Assembly: GCA_947568835.1 (NCBI GenBank)
Contig: OX387610.1
Span: 4,628,001 to 4,692,000, forward strand
Source: Protonemura montana
Taxonomy: Eukaryota; Arthropoda; Insecta; Plecoptera; Nemouridae
Direction of reading: 5' to 3'
DNA: 64,000 nt
A program made the translations under genes and the position numbers. Within the stretch, counting starts at the first letter, position 1, and every line of letters begins with the position of its first letter. Under the pieces are notes generated by a model. That model saw only the letters and a program-made list of their open reading frames with translations, was not told the origin of the DNA and searched no databases. Positions 46,716-56,574 of this stretch are shown one piece after another.

Positions 46716-47282
46716 ACCATAGAAGATGCCTAAGTAATAAGTAAGAATCATACTCACAGACCGTACCGCTTTAAGCTAATGCTGGCAGGTCGTGATTTCG
46801 AATCCCGGCCAAGTTTGCCATCATGTCAGCACTTTGATGACGTACACCCAGTGATTACCATTTCATTGAATTAATAATCGACGTTATGAATAATTAGCGC
46901 CAGTGAATAATCATCGATTATGAATAATCGTTTTCAATTGCAATCACTTTGGCGAGTTGCAAATTTTGATTCCTGGAGGATTTGCATAATTTCGGGAGCC
47001 AAGAGCTTGGCTGGGATTGGTTTTCTGTGATTGTGAGACTAAAAATTGAAGAGCACCGAGCTGAATGTTGACCTGCCACGTCCATGCGTACATTCAGTCA
47101 TGAGGTTAAATTTATTAGTTAAGGAAGCTCAGGGTCCAATTAGCGATAAACAAAATATTTATAATATTAATGTCATTATAAACGATGGTTATAATGAGCG
47201 ATAAAACCATTATTGGGGTCATATTTTTGTGAACGCAAAATATGCTAGTTTTTGAGTGAATGACCTTGATTATTTCATTTAG
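46716..47282. promoter_or_regulatory. Repeat-free AT-rich DNA, possible regulatory cluster
   Basis: 46850-46950 holds GAATTAATAATCG, ATAATTAGCGCCAGTGAATA, ATCATCGATTATGAATAATC: dense TAAT cores plus the third exact AATTAGCGCC. A B-box-like GATTTCGAATCCC at 46785 lacks a tRNA fold. Confidence 0.22.
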
Positions 47283-47475
47283 ATGCATTTAGGATGCCTG
47301 AACTAGGTAATTGTTTTAATTTTTTGTGGTAATTTTGTTATTGGAAAATTGTCAGGACTGCTTTTACCCTTGATAAAGTAACTAGTACATGTTACGAAAC
47401 GTTGGGACATTTAGTTGTTCTTCACTTGGTATACAAAATACCAGGGCACCTGCCCTGGTGCCAGGGCAGGTAGCC
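47283..47475 (+). repeat. Dispersed repeat with hammerhead-like stem, copy 2, plus GC-rich hairpin
   Basis: Matches 14630-14770. TTGATAA at 47370, stem GTAAC (47378-47382) and GTTAC (47391-47395), loop TAGTACAT, then GAAACGTTGG. Just downstream, CCAGGGCA CC TGCCCTGG (47441-47458) is a perfect hairpin followed by a third CCAGGGCA. Confidence 0.65.
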
Positions 47476-47514
47476 TTGACGGAAACATCACAAGCTCTGT
47501 CCTCTTATATTTGA

Positions 47515-47670
47515 TTGATTATTGGGGTTTAACGACGCGCTGTTTTGACATCTGGCCATGTGACACTGGTCTTATAATGTCGGTAAATGAGGGGATGATG
47601 ATGAACCTAAACCTGCTTAGAAAGGAGGAGGGTAAACCCGGTGCTGGCACGTAGCCTAAGTCTGTTGGAG
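47515..47670 (-). mobile_element. 5S-SINE 3' end fragment
   Basis: Reverse-strand fragment from GTAGCCTA/GTGCCAGCACC to the end (GCGTCGTTAAACCCCAATAA). The rest is missing. Confidence 0.85.
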
Positions 47671-48389
47671 ACAGGTTGGCAACCAAATTTGATTGCGAAA
47701 ATGTAAATATACCATGGCGAATGGCATTGAAAAATGTCTATCTGGAAGTATGCCTTTGCGCCCACGCAAGAGAAAGGACTTTCCTTTTACAACTCTCCAT
47801 ACATGTTTCTCAACAGCACACAAAAGCCAGCCTGCACAGACTTTACAAATCCGGTAAAACGCCTTTCATAGTTCACATGCGAGATCCCCAGAAATAACGC
47901 CCCTCTCCGTAAGTCCAGAATAATCAAGTGACCTTAAAACGTGCACTCAGGATAAATGTGCCATCCCGGCGAATCCCCAGCTCGGTCCCGAATTAAGGGT
48001 CTGTACCCCGCAGGTCCCGTCCGGGCCGGAACGCAGCGTGTCCTGTGGTCAACGGCGTTCTGCTGAGTCGGCGTAAATCAGATGCTAAGTGAGTGTAATC
48101 TGACGTTAACCACGCTCGTCCAGCCGGGATCCAGGACGATGGGCACGCACCCACACACTTTGTAAGCGTCTCGGGGAAGGGGCCTAGGTTCGATGCTCGA
48201 TGGGTATAAGATCGATCATCAAGCATAGGTTTGGTCATTTTAATTGTGCATAGTTGTAGTGTTGGGTTTGCAGGTTTAGTCAAGAGTCACAGCTCTAATT
48301 TAAACGTCCTGATATTGAGTTTATAGGTTTAGTCAGAGTCCCAGCGCTAATGTAAAACGTCCTGCAAAAAGCCGGCAAAAATAGTACTT
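47671..48389. other. Unassigned, GC-rich 47950-48190
   Basis: No gene recognised. The 96-codon reverse frame (47993-48283) lacks domains. Confidence 0.35.
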
Positions 48390-48625
48390 TCCACCAGGTG
48401 GAGTCACTGTCTTTTTAATGAACTTGGTGTCTTCTCGTAGATTTCTCGCATTTGATACTAGAAAATTTTCAGTAATCTTTACCTCATCGATTAAAAAACA
48501 TGTATCGATGTTTTAAGTCCTAATTATATATTTGCAGAGGTTTTTTAATAGAACGACTGTGCAAGCGCCACCAGGTGGTACCTTCGTTTGCTCAGCAGAA
48601 CGTTTGAATTTAGAGCTGGGACTCT
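48390..48625 (+). mobile_element. MITE-like family X, copy 3
   Basis: CCACCAGGTGGAGTCACTGT, TAGATTTCTCGCATTTGATA, TTACCTCATCGATTAAAAAA, TGTATCGATGTTTTAAGTCC, GCAAGCGCCACCAGGTGGTA and CGTTTGCTCAGCAGAACG. The two ends (CCACCAGGTGG and CCACCAGGTGG) are both palindromic. Confidence 0.75.
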
Positions 48626-50331
48626 AAAAGTCTCAAAACTCGAATGTTTTTACACTTCCGTTTTCAAGCCATGACGGTGAAAAGAGTTTCCGCCCCTTGC
48701 TTTGTGACATTGTGAGCGAATCGGAGAGATGTTTAGGACTCTTAATCTCGTCTGGCAACTCTTTCTGTGGTGAGACGGGACAGTACCAAGATTTTCTAAC
48801 TCTGCTTTTGCTGATTTCGGTTGGAATTTAGTTAAAAATTAACATGGCCAGCTGCCGGGGATTTTGCCGGTACAACCGCACGGCCGACGTAGAATTCACT
48901 TAATCTCTACGATGGAATGGGTTGGGGTTGGAGGTCTAAATGGCTTGGCTGAAGGGGAATCTCTAGCAATTCACAGATGGCAATACACGAAAGGGGAGAC
49001 AGGGGTCAGGTTTTGAGTTCATCGGTTATTATTTTCCTTTCGGAACATTAAATTAAATTGTGTTAAGACCCGGTATTACAATTTTCTTAACTCCTTGATA
49101 AAGTGGGAGTTAAATCAATTGTCATGGCAACAATCAATCACAGGCAGTGAAAGTCAGCTGTTTCTGTGAGTTAAAAGCTTAAATATGAGTGAAACATATT
49201 GTTACACCTGGCCTTAGAGGAAGAATTTACCAAAATAGCGCATCTTTTGTCTTCAATGTCCTTGACTTCTTGTTGTTTAGCATGATCAAAATGTATCTCT
49301 TTGTAGTGAACATGGATTTCTAGAAGAGTGTGAATTTCACCTGCATCTATTCCTGCTTAGTGTTACTAGAGACAAGTGATAAGGTTCACGTTAAAATTAA
49401 GCTTTCAACAAAACCAGGGGATGCAGACCCTTACGCGATCACACTTTTGGGGGTCAAGATCTATTAGCAAAAATCTGAGTGTTGGGAGAGATTTTGGTCG
49501 TCGTTGCTGATCCTTGTCCATTAGTCGAAGTACCTATGGCGTCTTCGAGTAACCACATGTATACAACAACAAAAAAACGCCGCGAATACGTTTTTTATAA
49601 GATCAAAAAATATATATTGTCAATCAAAGACGCAGTCTTTCTTAATACACTGATTTGCTTTCTTTCATATTAGGATAATTTTCACGGGCCAATTTCTGAT
49701 CGCGTAGAATAGGCACAAGGAGGATCTTACACGTTTCTGTAACTTATAAATAAGTTTTTAACATAATTTCTTCGATTTGTTACACACTTTTACAAGATTA
49801 TTTGTGTTCACAGTAATAAAATATATTTGAAATGTCGCTACAACGCTATTTTTACAAAAGTTATTCCAAGCAACATTAAATGCGATAACATTCAAAGCTC
49901 GACTTTTCGAAAACGCGCATTTTTCACAAGTTTTATCGGCAAGCAAATTCGCGAATGCTTCACGCGGAACCGTTGAGTCTAAATAGTTGCATACCTTTGG
50001 GCGGGTGGCAGGGACGCTTGGGCCAGGGGTGAGGCGTTTCTATCTTAACTGTGTATATTTCCGCACGCGTCGTACACGAATCTTGCTCGCTCAACGCGCC
50101 CCCTTAGCGTATGTCGACGCGTGATAAAAACTCTGTGGTTTTTTTTTATTTTCTTCTCTCAGAGTTGAGAGAGAACATAGTATCGCGAGGCTGCTATCTA
50201 AACGATGCTAAGAAAGGAGCAAATTTCCAGCACGCCGTGCAGAGCGACAGATATGCAGCCATATAGCTTGGAGGCTGCGTCGTTTTGCAGCCAGGTTCGC
50301 TGTTATCGCCAGTGTTTTTTGCTTGACTGAT
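48626..50331. other. Unassigned DNA
   Basis: No supported gene. CCTTGATAAAGTGGGAG near 49093 resembles the hammerhead-like repeat but lacks its second half. AT-rich frames at 49479-49946 lack domains. Confidence 0.4.
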
Positions 50332-50808
50332 TACTCAAGTTTAACGAAGCGCTGTTTTGACGACGGGCCATGTGGTACTAGGCTGATGGCGTCGGTGAAT
50401 GTTTGGGTGATGATTAAACTTACTTAGTCTAATAGGGTGAGAGGAGAGGTACGTAGCCTACTTCTGTCGAAGAACAATTGGCTTACTGGTCTAAACTTCC
50501 CTTACGTAGTTTAGGTGCCGGCACGTAGCCTACTCCTGTCGAAAAGCACCAAGGGGACCACCGGCTTCACGTCCCTTCCGAATTGGACGGTACAACTCGA
50601 ACAGCAGGATTCCTCCACAAATCCATGCTGTCGAGAGGCTGATAAGCAAGGCGAATGAAGTTGCTGTACTAACTTTCATCCCTCCAACCTCCCTCTCAAA
50701 TAGAACTGGTCTTGTGTATAATGGTCACCCATTCAATACCTGACCCAGCTCAGTGTTGCTTAACTTCGCTGATCTCACGAGGACCAGTGTTTCTAATACG
50801 AAAAACCG
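50332..50808 (-). mobile_element. 5S-SINE with duplicated 3' segment
   Basis: All parts are present on the reverse strand. The segment GTAGGCTACGT...GTCGAAGA occurs twice: an intact copy near 50513-50560 and a diverged one near 50452-50510, so the 3' region is partly duplicated before the tail. It ends AACAGCGCTTCGTTAAACTT. Confidence 0.87.
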
Positions 50809-51064
50809 ACTAAGGTTCGAGCAATCTTAGGTTTAATCTGTCGCTAAAACGTGGATGTCGCTTGAATGTCCAGACCACGTATACAAGTAATGAGACTCTC
50901 GACCAAAGCATAGAGATGATCATTTAACTTTGCGGAATTAGAATTAAACCGATTGAGGGCGAGGGTAATTAGCCAGGAAAAACTTTTGTATGTGATTTAC
51001 CGTCGGTGGAATTCATGGAATATAAATACTCCCCAGCTGAAAAGCAAACCGAACAAAAACTAAC
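50809..51064. other. Short unassigned spacer
   Basis: Nothing recognised. Confidence 0.35.
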
Positions 51065-51475
51065 TGAATTACCGAAGTAAAGCAACACTGCGCTGGGTCA
51101 GGTATTAGATGGGCTACCACCGAACGGTTTGGCGTGTTGAAAACACTGGTTCTCGTGAGATTACCGTAGTTAAGCAACACTGCGCTGGGTCAGGTATTAG
51201 ATGGGCTACCACCGAACGGTTTGGTGTGTTGAAAATACCGGTTCTAGTGAGATCACCGAAGTTATGCAACACTGCGCTGGATCTGGTATTAAATGGGTGA
51301 CCATCACACGTTTGCCTTTAAGTGACTATTCTTGGGCGTTTTTCCAGGTGCACGCTATAATGTGGCACCGGTTTCGCTGTTTTACTTCTAGGCTAGGCTA
51401 ATATTGTCCTAAATCGAACTTCGACGCCATAATAATTTCTTTCTCTGAACAGTGCGTCGTTGAACACGCCAAATC
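51065..51475 (+). mobile_element. Multi-headed 5S-SINE with degenerate tail
   Basis: 2.7 heads in tandem; GAACGG starts at 51120 and 51212 (92 bp). After the last head (51310) the middle and body are gone, but CTTCTAGGCTAGGCTAATAT and GAACAGTGCGTCGTTGAACA near 51385-51465 are a decayed SINE end. This links tandem heads to a SINE tail. Confidence 0.82.
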
Positions 51476-51727
51476 GGCTAACTTAGTGTCCACCATTTTG
51501 TCCACCATTTGTACTTCCTTTTTGCTTCCGCGTTTCGAATTTTGCACCCCAGCCTATACGGAGTTAATTGACTGGAAAGATAACAGAACCAATTTTTTTT
51601 TTTTTTCTTGGAAATGAATTTATTATTATAAATCCTTAAAGTAAAATGCGTTGCACATGACTAGAATTGTAATTTCAATCAGTTATCTCAAAAATAAAAT
51701 AACCAGTCTACGTTTATATACCACCCT
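51476..51727. other. Short unassigned spacer
   Basis: AT-rich; T-run at about 51592-51606. Confidence 0.35.
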
Positions 51728-52072
51728 ACCGAAAGGTGTGGCGTGTTGGAAACACCGGTTCTCGTTAGATCACCGAAGTTAAGCAACACTGCGCTGGGTC
51801 AGGTATTGGATGGGTGACCATTATACACATGACCAGTTTTGTTCGGGAGAGAGGTTGGAGGGATGACAGTTAGTACAGCAACTTCACTCGCCTTGCTTAT
51901 CAACCTCTCGACAGCATTGATTTGTGGAGGAATCCTGCTGTTCGAGTTGTACCGTCCTTCGGAAGGGACGTGAAGCCGGTGGTCCCCTTGGTGCTTTTCG
52001 ACAGGAGTAGGCTACGTGCCGGCACCGGGTTTCCCCTCCTCCCTTCTAGGCTAGGTTAGGTTCATCATCATC
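51728..52072 (+). mobile_element. 5S-SINE lacking the last part
   Basis: Intact head, middle and body through CTAGGCTAGGTTAGGTTCAT and CATCATCC; the final CACTCATTC...CGTTAAACACC portion is missing. Among the least diverged copies. Confidence 0.9.
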
Positions 52073-52649
52073 CGTGAAAACATGAAATACAATTCTCGAA
52101 ACCGAGTAATTTCAACTCGCATTATTATATTTTTTTTGTCACATTAGCGCTATAACTTTAGCAGAACGATGCAATCCGCGAGGGCACTACGTCCATTACG
52201 GATGCATTTCATAATACCCGAGCTGCACACAAAAGATTTTATCCCACGTGTATATATATATGTTTAGCCGTCGGCGCATGCTCTCTCAATGCTGGATGAT
52301 CTCTTGGCGCTTGGAATTATGTGCAATGATTATGGTGCCATGCCAAGTTAGTTTATTGGGCATTGAAATAATATCCCTGCGAGCAGGAAACTAGCGCTCT
52401 CTTCGCGGATAGAATGAGAAGTAGCAACAATTTTCACGTCTCTTAAAGTCGTGCAGTCGTATTGTCGTGTAGTTGGCCCAAATGTGCATCTCACTGAAGA
52501 AAAGATATTTATCTCTGCAAATGTGACAAGATGCCCGGCTAGTTTGCCAATAAGAATGTTGCATTGCATTGTGTCTCATAGGCTATGTTTAGAGGACAGA
52601 TTAAAGGACAATAGAGGGATTAAAATATTGAAACTATTTGTAGTTTACT
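52073..52649. other. Unassigned DNA
   Basis: No gene. Short frames on both strands (52348-52579) overlap. Confidence 0.4.
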
Positions 52650-53055
52650 GCAGTGTTTGGTGTGTTGGAAATACCGGTCCTCGTGAGATCACCGAGGTTA
52701 ATAAACACTGCGCTGGTTCAGGTATTGGATAGGTGACCATCGAACGGTTTGGCGTTTTGGAAACACCGGTCCTCGTGAAATCTTTGAAGATAGACAACAC
52801 GGCGCTGGGTCAGATATTGGATGGGTGACCATCATACACATGACCAGTTCTGTTTGGGAGAGATGTTGGAGGGATGAAATGAAAGTTAGAACATCAACGT
52901 CACTCGTCTTGCTTATCAACATCTCGATCGATTTGTGGAGGAATCCTGTTGTTCGCGTTGTACTCTCCTTCGGAAGGGACGTTCACCGGTAGTCCCCTTG
53001 GTGCTCTTCGACGTAGGTTACGTGCTGGCACCAGGGTTCCCTTCCTCGTTTCAAG
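52650..53055 (+). mobile_element. Double-headed 5S-SINE
   Basis: Two heads in tandem (second GAACGG at 52741, about 92 bp after the first), then middle, body and CTTCGACGTAGGTTACGTGC, ending GGCTGGGTTAGTGACG. A complete example of a dimeric head joined to one SINE body. Confidence 0.88.
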
Positions 53056-53449
53056 GCTGGGTTAGTGACGAATGATTGCAAGTTTATTTATCAAACCTAA
53101 AATGTTATAACAGCGTCGAGATACTCAATGATTCGACAGCTTGTATATCTGACATCCGGCTGTAATGAGCCCCTTGGAAACCCTCCAATAGTCCCACGAC
53201 GGTTGACTGGGTATTTTGTGCAAATTTTCGCTTCGTCCACTTGACGTTGTATCTTGCCAAGCTTGTTAGCGACTGAGAGGCCCTTGGCGCTGGGTCTCGT
53301 TGGATTCATTAGTGTATGTTACTTCGTTACTGTAAATGAATGGAGGTTAACTTAACAAGAGTTTTGTAACGAGAATAACGCTGAGGCTATTGACAGTTGG
53401 TTACAGAATTGAAGTTGATATTTGAATACAAGATATCACCGTTTTAAGA
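53056..53449. other. Unassigned DNA
   Basis: No gene recognised; the 70-codon reverse frame (53097-53309) lacks domains. Confidence 0.4.
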
Positions 53450-54085
53450 AGTGGAGGAATCTTCTGTTTCACGTTGTACCGTTGAGTGTAGGTTCTAGGT
53501 AGAGAAACAACGTCAATGTTACAGTCTCTGCGTAAAATATGGCCGCCAAATGACTACCTTACCGACAAAAATGCAGAGTACCGGAACGACACGTTAAGTG
53601 GAGCCACTGTCGTATGAAATTGAATTTTGATATTTATCGTAGGTTACTCGCTTTTTAATTTCGTTACATGTATATGAATCGTTGAGGTAAACATTGATGG
53701 AGATTTTTTGAGCATAAAAAGTCTCAAAAGCGAGTTAACTTACTAGAAATTCATACGACAGTGGCTTCACTTAACGTGACGTTCCGGTACTCTGCATTTT
53801 TGTCGGCAAGGTAGTCAATTGGCGGCCATCTTTTACGCAGAGACTGTAACATTGACGTTGTTTCTCTACCTACAACCTACACTCAACGGTTGTACCGTCC
53901 TTCGGAAGGGACGTTAAGCCAGTGGTCCCATTGGTCGTCGACAGGACCAGCACAAGGTTTTCACTCCTCCTTTTCTTTGCTATAATAGGTTAATAATCAT
54001 CTGCTCATTCGCCGACGCCAGTGAACCAGTTCCATTGAGTCCGTTGTCAAAACATTGCGTCGTTGAGCACCACAAATCAATGAAC
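53450..54085 (+). mobile_element. 5S-SINE interrupted by a MITE
   Basis: The SINE body begins GTGGAGGAATCTTCTGTTTC (53453), is broken at CGTTGTACC (53480) and resumes at GGTTGTACCGTCCTTCGGAA (53888), running to GCGTCGTTGAGCACCACAAA. Uninterrupted copies read CGTTGTACCGTCC, so the break is an insertion with the target repeated. Confidence 0.92.
53481..53887. mobile_element. MITE with 137-bp terminal inverted repeats
   Basis: Left repeat 53481-53617 begins GTTGAGTGTAGGTTCTAGGT; right repeat 53751-53887 ends CTACCTACAACCTACACTCA plus AC. The core of about 133 bp has a further nested inverted repeat (TTACTCGCTTTT / AAAAGCGAGTTAA). Flanks CGTTGTACC and GGTTGTACC suggest a 9-bp target duplication with one change (7-8 bp are also possible). 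Long inverted repeats plus about 9 bp fit Mutator-like MITEs best. No coding capacity. Confidence 0.9.
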
Positions 54086-55613
54086 CAGTTCAAAGCCTTT
54101 ATATTAAAGAAAGTTGTACAAGATTTAATCTTGCAGCAAACCAATAACAATCCTTTAGTACCTTCAACCTTCAACCTCAACTCCTGGACTTTTACTGTCG
54201 TTCGTCCTGACAATCGTAACTGCCAATTCGCTGTCATCATTCAAAATGGTGCACATACCAAACGCCTGTCATTCGACGTTACCTTTGAAAGTTGGCAAAA
54301 TTGATTGTCATTGTCATTGCCTATGACAGCTTTAATATTCAAAGACTGTTCTTGGATGTCACTGCAAATGAATCGTGAACTTGCGAGACGGCCGGGAAAA
54401 GCCATTTCGCAATCGAGCGTTCTTTGTTCTTCTAGGAAAACGTCGAATTTTATCAATGTGGCTGTCATTTTATGATCAGCCGCTGGCGTCGAAGTGATGC
54501 TGCCTGTTGGAAGGTATGAAAACTGAGCTGTCCAGACGTTCGATAACAGCTGTCTCTTGTGACGTGCCATTAGTCTTTATGTCTCTGTGACTTTCTGCCA
54601 TCTCGGGGGGAAAATAACGCAGGGAAATTATTTAATTTATTCTTGGCGAATGAAAAAATCGCTATTGTGCAGCAGTTTTACGTTGACTGATATGCGTATC
54701 GATCAGGTTCTAGCTGGGTTTTTCATGTAAATACGTAGATGTGCTGTTCGCTGGTTAATTTATATAGCAACCTTTCTGCTTGAAGTAGGTAAGTGTCATA
54801 GTTTTGGCAAATTCAGACTTGAAGGTCTACCCACAATTGTCATAGCAGCAAGCACAGTGACACAGCGAATTTAACGGTCACCGGTCGTCTTAAGTTTTGA
54901 ATCTGGCGCTTAACAAAGAAGACTTTGACTCAGTTGTCAATTTTGTTTTCAGTCGAGTCCATTTTGAGGTTATATTGAAGTGTAAATTATGATGATTTAT
55001 AGACGATTACAAAAGAACTAGCCCAAGAGGTGGTCTAAACGTTAATATCTTACCAAAAATCGTTCAACTCAAAGTTAATTAAAAAAAAAACATGTTAAGA
55101 CCAAAAAAAAAGCCATTTTCGAGCAGCGCAAGCCGCATATTTCTCTCTTTTTCCAACGACAGAAAGTTTTTGAGCCAAAGCATTTCGATTTCTCGATCCT
55201 AACTATTCCCTATCCTGAGTGTCCTGTCTGTCAGGACGAAATTAAATCGTCCCAGTTCATTGCTTGGAGTAAAACGGGATCAGATCAGGCGATTGGTTTG
55301 GGCAAGGGTGCAGGGGGGGGGGGGAGACAAGAATTTAATTGAGATTTCAAAAGTGACTCGGGAAAAATATGAAGAGATATGGGATTACAGAGTGGGGTTT
55401 CGAGATTGGAATGGAAAGTCTGAGATTGAATTTCAAATGCTCGGGTTTTTATAATGAAGTTTATGGAGTGGAGCCGCACTGATATTTTTATTTCTGTAAT
55501 TTGAAAGAAATATTTCGCTGTTTTAAAACACGAATTAGCTCAAACATAAAACTAAATAATCTAATGGCTGGAAAAAATGTAAACTCTAAAAGACTGAGCG
55601 ATTTATCGGGATA
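54086..55613. other. Unassigned DNA with a 109-codon reverse frame
   Basis: The reverse frame 54241-54570 starts with a Met and runs to a stop, overlapping a shorter reverse frame at 53980-54240 and a forward frame. It could be a decayed element remnant, but I recognise no motif. G run at 55313-55324. Confidence 0.3.
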
Positions 55614-55742
55614 GAAACACCGGTCCTCGTGAGATCACCGAAATTAGGCAACACTGCGCTGATCACCCATCTAATACCTGATCCAGCGCAGTGTTACTTA
55701 ACTTCAGTGATGTTTCGAGAACTGGTGTTGCCGACACGCCTG
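55614..55742. mobile_element. Inverted pair of 5S-SINE heads
   Basis: A forward head fragment (GAAACACCGGTCCTCGTGAG to ACACTGCGCTG, 55614-55660) is joined directly to a reverse head (GATCACCCATCTAATACCTG to GGTGTTGCCGACACGCC, 55661-55740). The result is a roughly 125-bp imperfect palindrome without SINE body. Confidence 0.85.
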
Positions 55743-56212
55743 ACAGCTCTGCAGAATTTTCATCAACTCTTTAGTTGACAGCTAGCAACTTATAATCAAA
55801 CTGGGAGGAAAAAAAATGAGAGAAAGCTTCACTCCCCGCCGGAGGCAATCGGATTTCCATCTCCTTCGCGCTTTCTTAACCTAACATCCCCGTTCCCCTA
55901 CCCTCCAGGAATATTATCAAACTTCCCAATGTGTTCAATTGCTCGAACCCCTTTCCCCCTATTGGCTTTTCGTTAGAGAAAATTTCCATCTGCCTGATTG
56001 GCCAGCTCTTGAGAGAAATTCTTACATCAGGAAACTTTATCTAAACCGATATCTCTTCCCTGCGAAGGAGTTCTGGTGAGGGGGTTTGTGGGGGGGTTGA
56101 AATTGAAATTGAAATCAACACACACCGTAGACTTCGTGGCACAATCCCTGGGCTTATTGGGAAAAGATTTGTGGATGGGAGTTGATAAGCTGGGGGTTGT
56201 TGTTTATCAATT
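55743..56212. other. Unassigned DNA
   Basis: C-rich at 55835-55960; G-rich at 56070-56100. Nothing recognised. Confidence 0.4.
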
Positions 56213-56574
56213 GCTTCGGTGGAGGTGCCGTATTCAATTCAATTCAATGTTTTTATTTTTCATTTTTTTTACAGAATACTTGTAATGTTTAAGGAAAACA
56301 ATCAACAACACACACTTATTACAAGACCATATTATAGCACCGTGTTTATAAAGATTAAAACATAATAATCAAGTACAGTCTTATTTATTAATAGCTATTT
56401 GGAAGCTATTTAAGCTATTTGGTGTCCAAATAGCTCAATGGATCAGAGCGACACCCGCGATAGATGGAGATCGGGGTTCGATTCTGCGTTTGGGCATCAA
56501 TTTTTGAGACGGTTATAGTGTTGTTAATAATAAAAATAGCTGCAATGCTGTTCACAGCTTCGGTGGAGGTGCCG
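56213..56574 (-). mobile_element. Composite retro-insertion with 18-bp target duplication
   Basis: GCTTCGGTGGAGGTGCCG occurs at 56213-56230 and 56557-56574. Between them, reading the reverse strand, lie the complement of a tRNA-SINE (56424-56540), an AT-rich segment, AAGTATTCTGTAA, and a LINE-type 3' tail with ATTGA repeats (TTGAATTGAATTGAAT). The exact 18-bp duplication shows a single target-primed insertion. Confidence 0.82.
56424..56540 (+). mobile_element. tRNA-SINE with 72-nt tRNA-like head
   Basis: Head 56424-56495: acceptor GTCCAAA pairs fully with TTTGGGC (one G-U); T8 A9; D-arm GCTC/GAGC; T-loop TTCGATT with stem CGGGG/CTGCG. A-box TAGCTCAATGG and B-box GGGTTCGATTC are recognisable. 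The anticodon arm is damaged and position 33 is not T, so this is not a working tRNA. The tail CATCAATTTTTGAGACGGTT and ATAGTGTTGTTAAT is shared with 10.74 kb and 15.8 kb. Confidence 0.78.

Noticed and set aside
46745-46810. tRNA-like sequence around GATTTCGAATCCC
   Set aside because: B-box resemblance only; no acceptor or D-arm pairing found.
49067-49120. Further hammerhead-like copy (CCTTGATAAAGTGGGAG)
   Set aside because: Shares only CCTTGATAAAGT; no GTTAC and no GAAA box follow.
54241-54570. 109-codon reverse frame as a gene
   Set aside because: No recognisable motif, no splice context, and open frames overlap on the other strand.
56424-56495. Working tRNA gene
   Set aside because: Acceptor, D and T arms are good, but the anticodon arm is mispaired, position 33 is not T, and the sequence is joined to a SINE tail within a retro-insertion.
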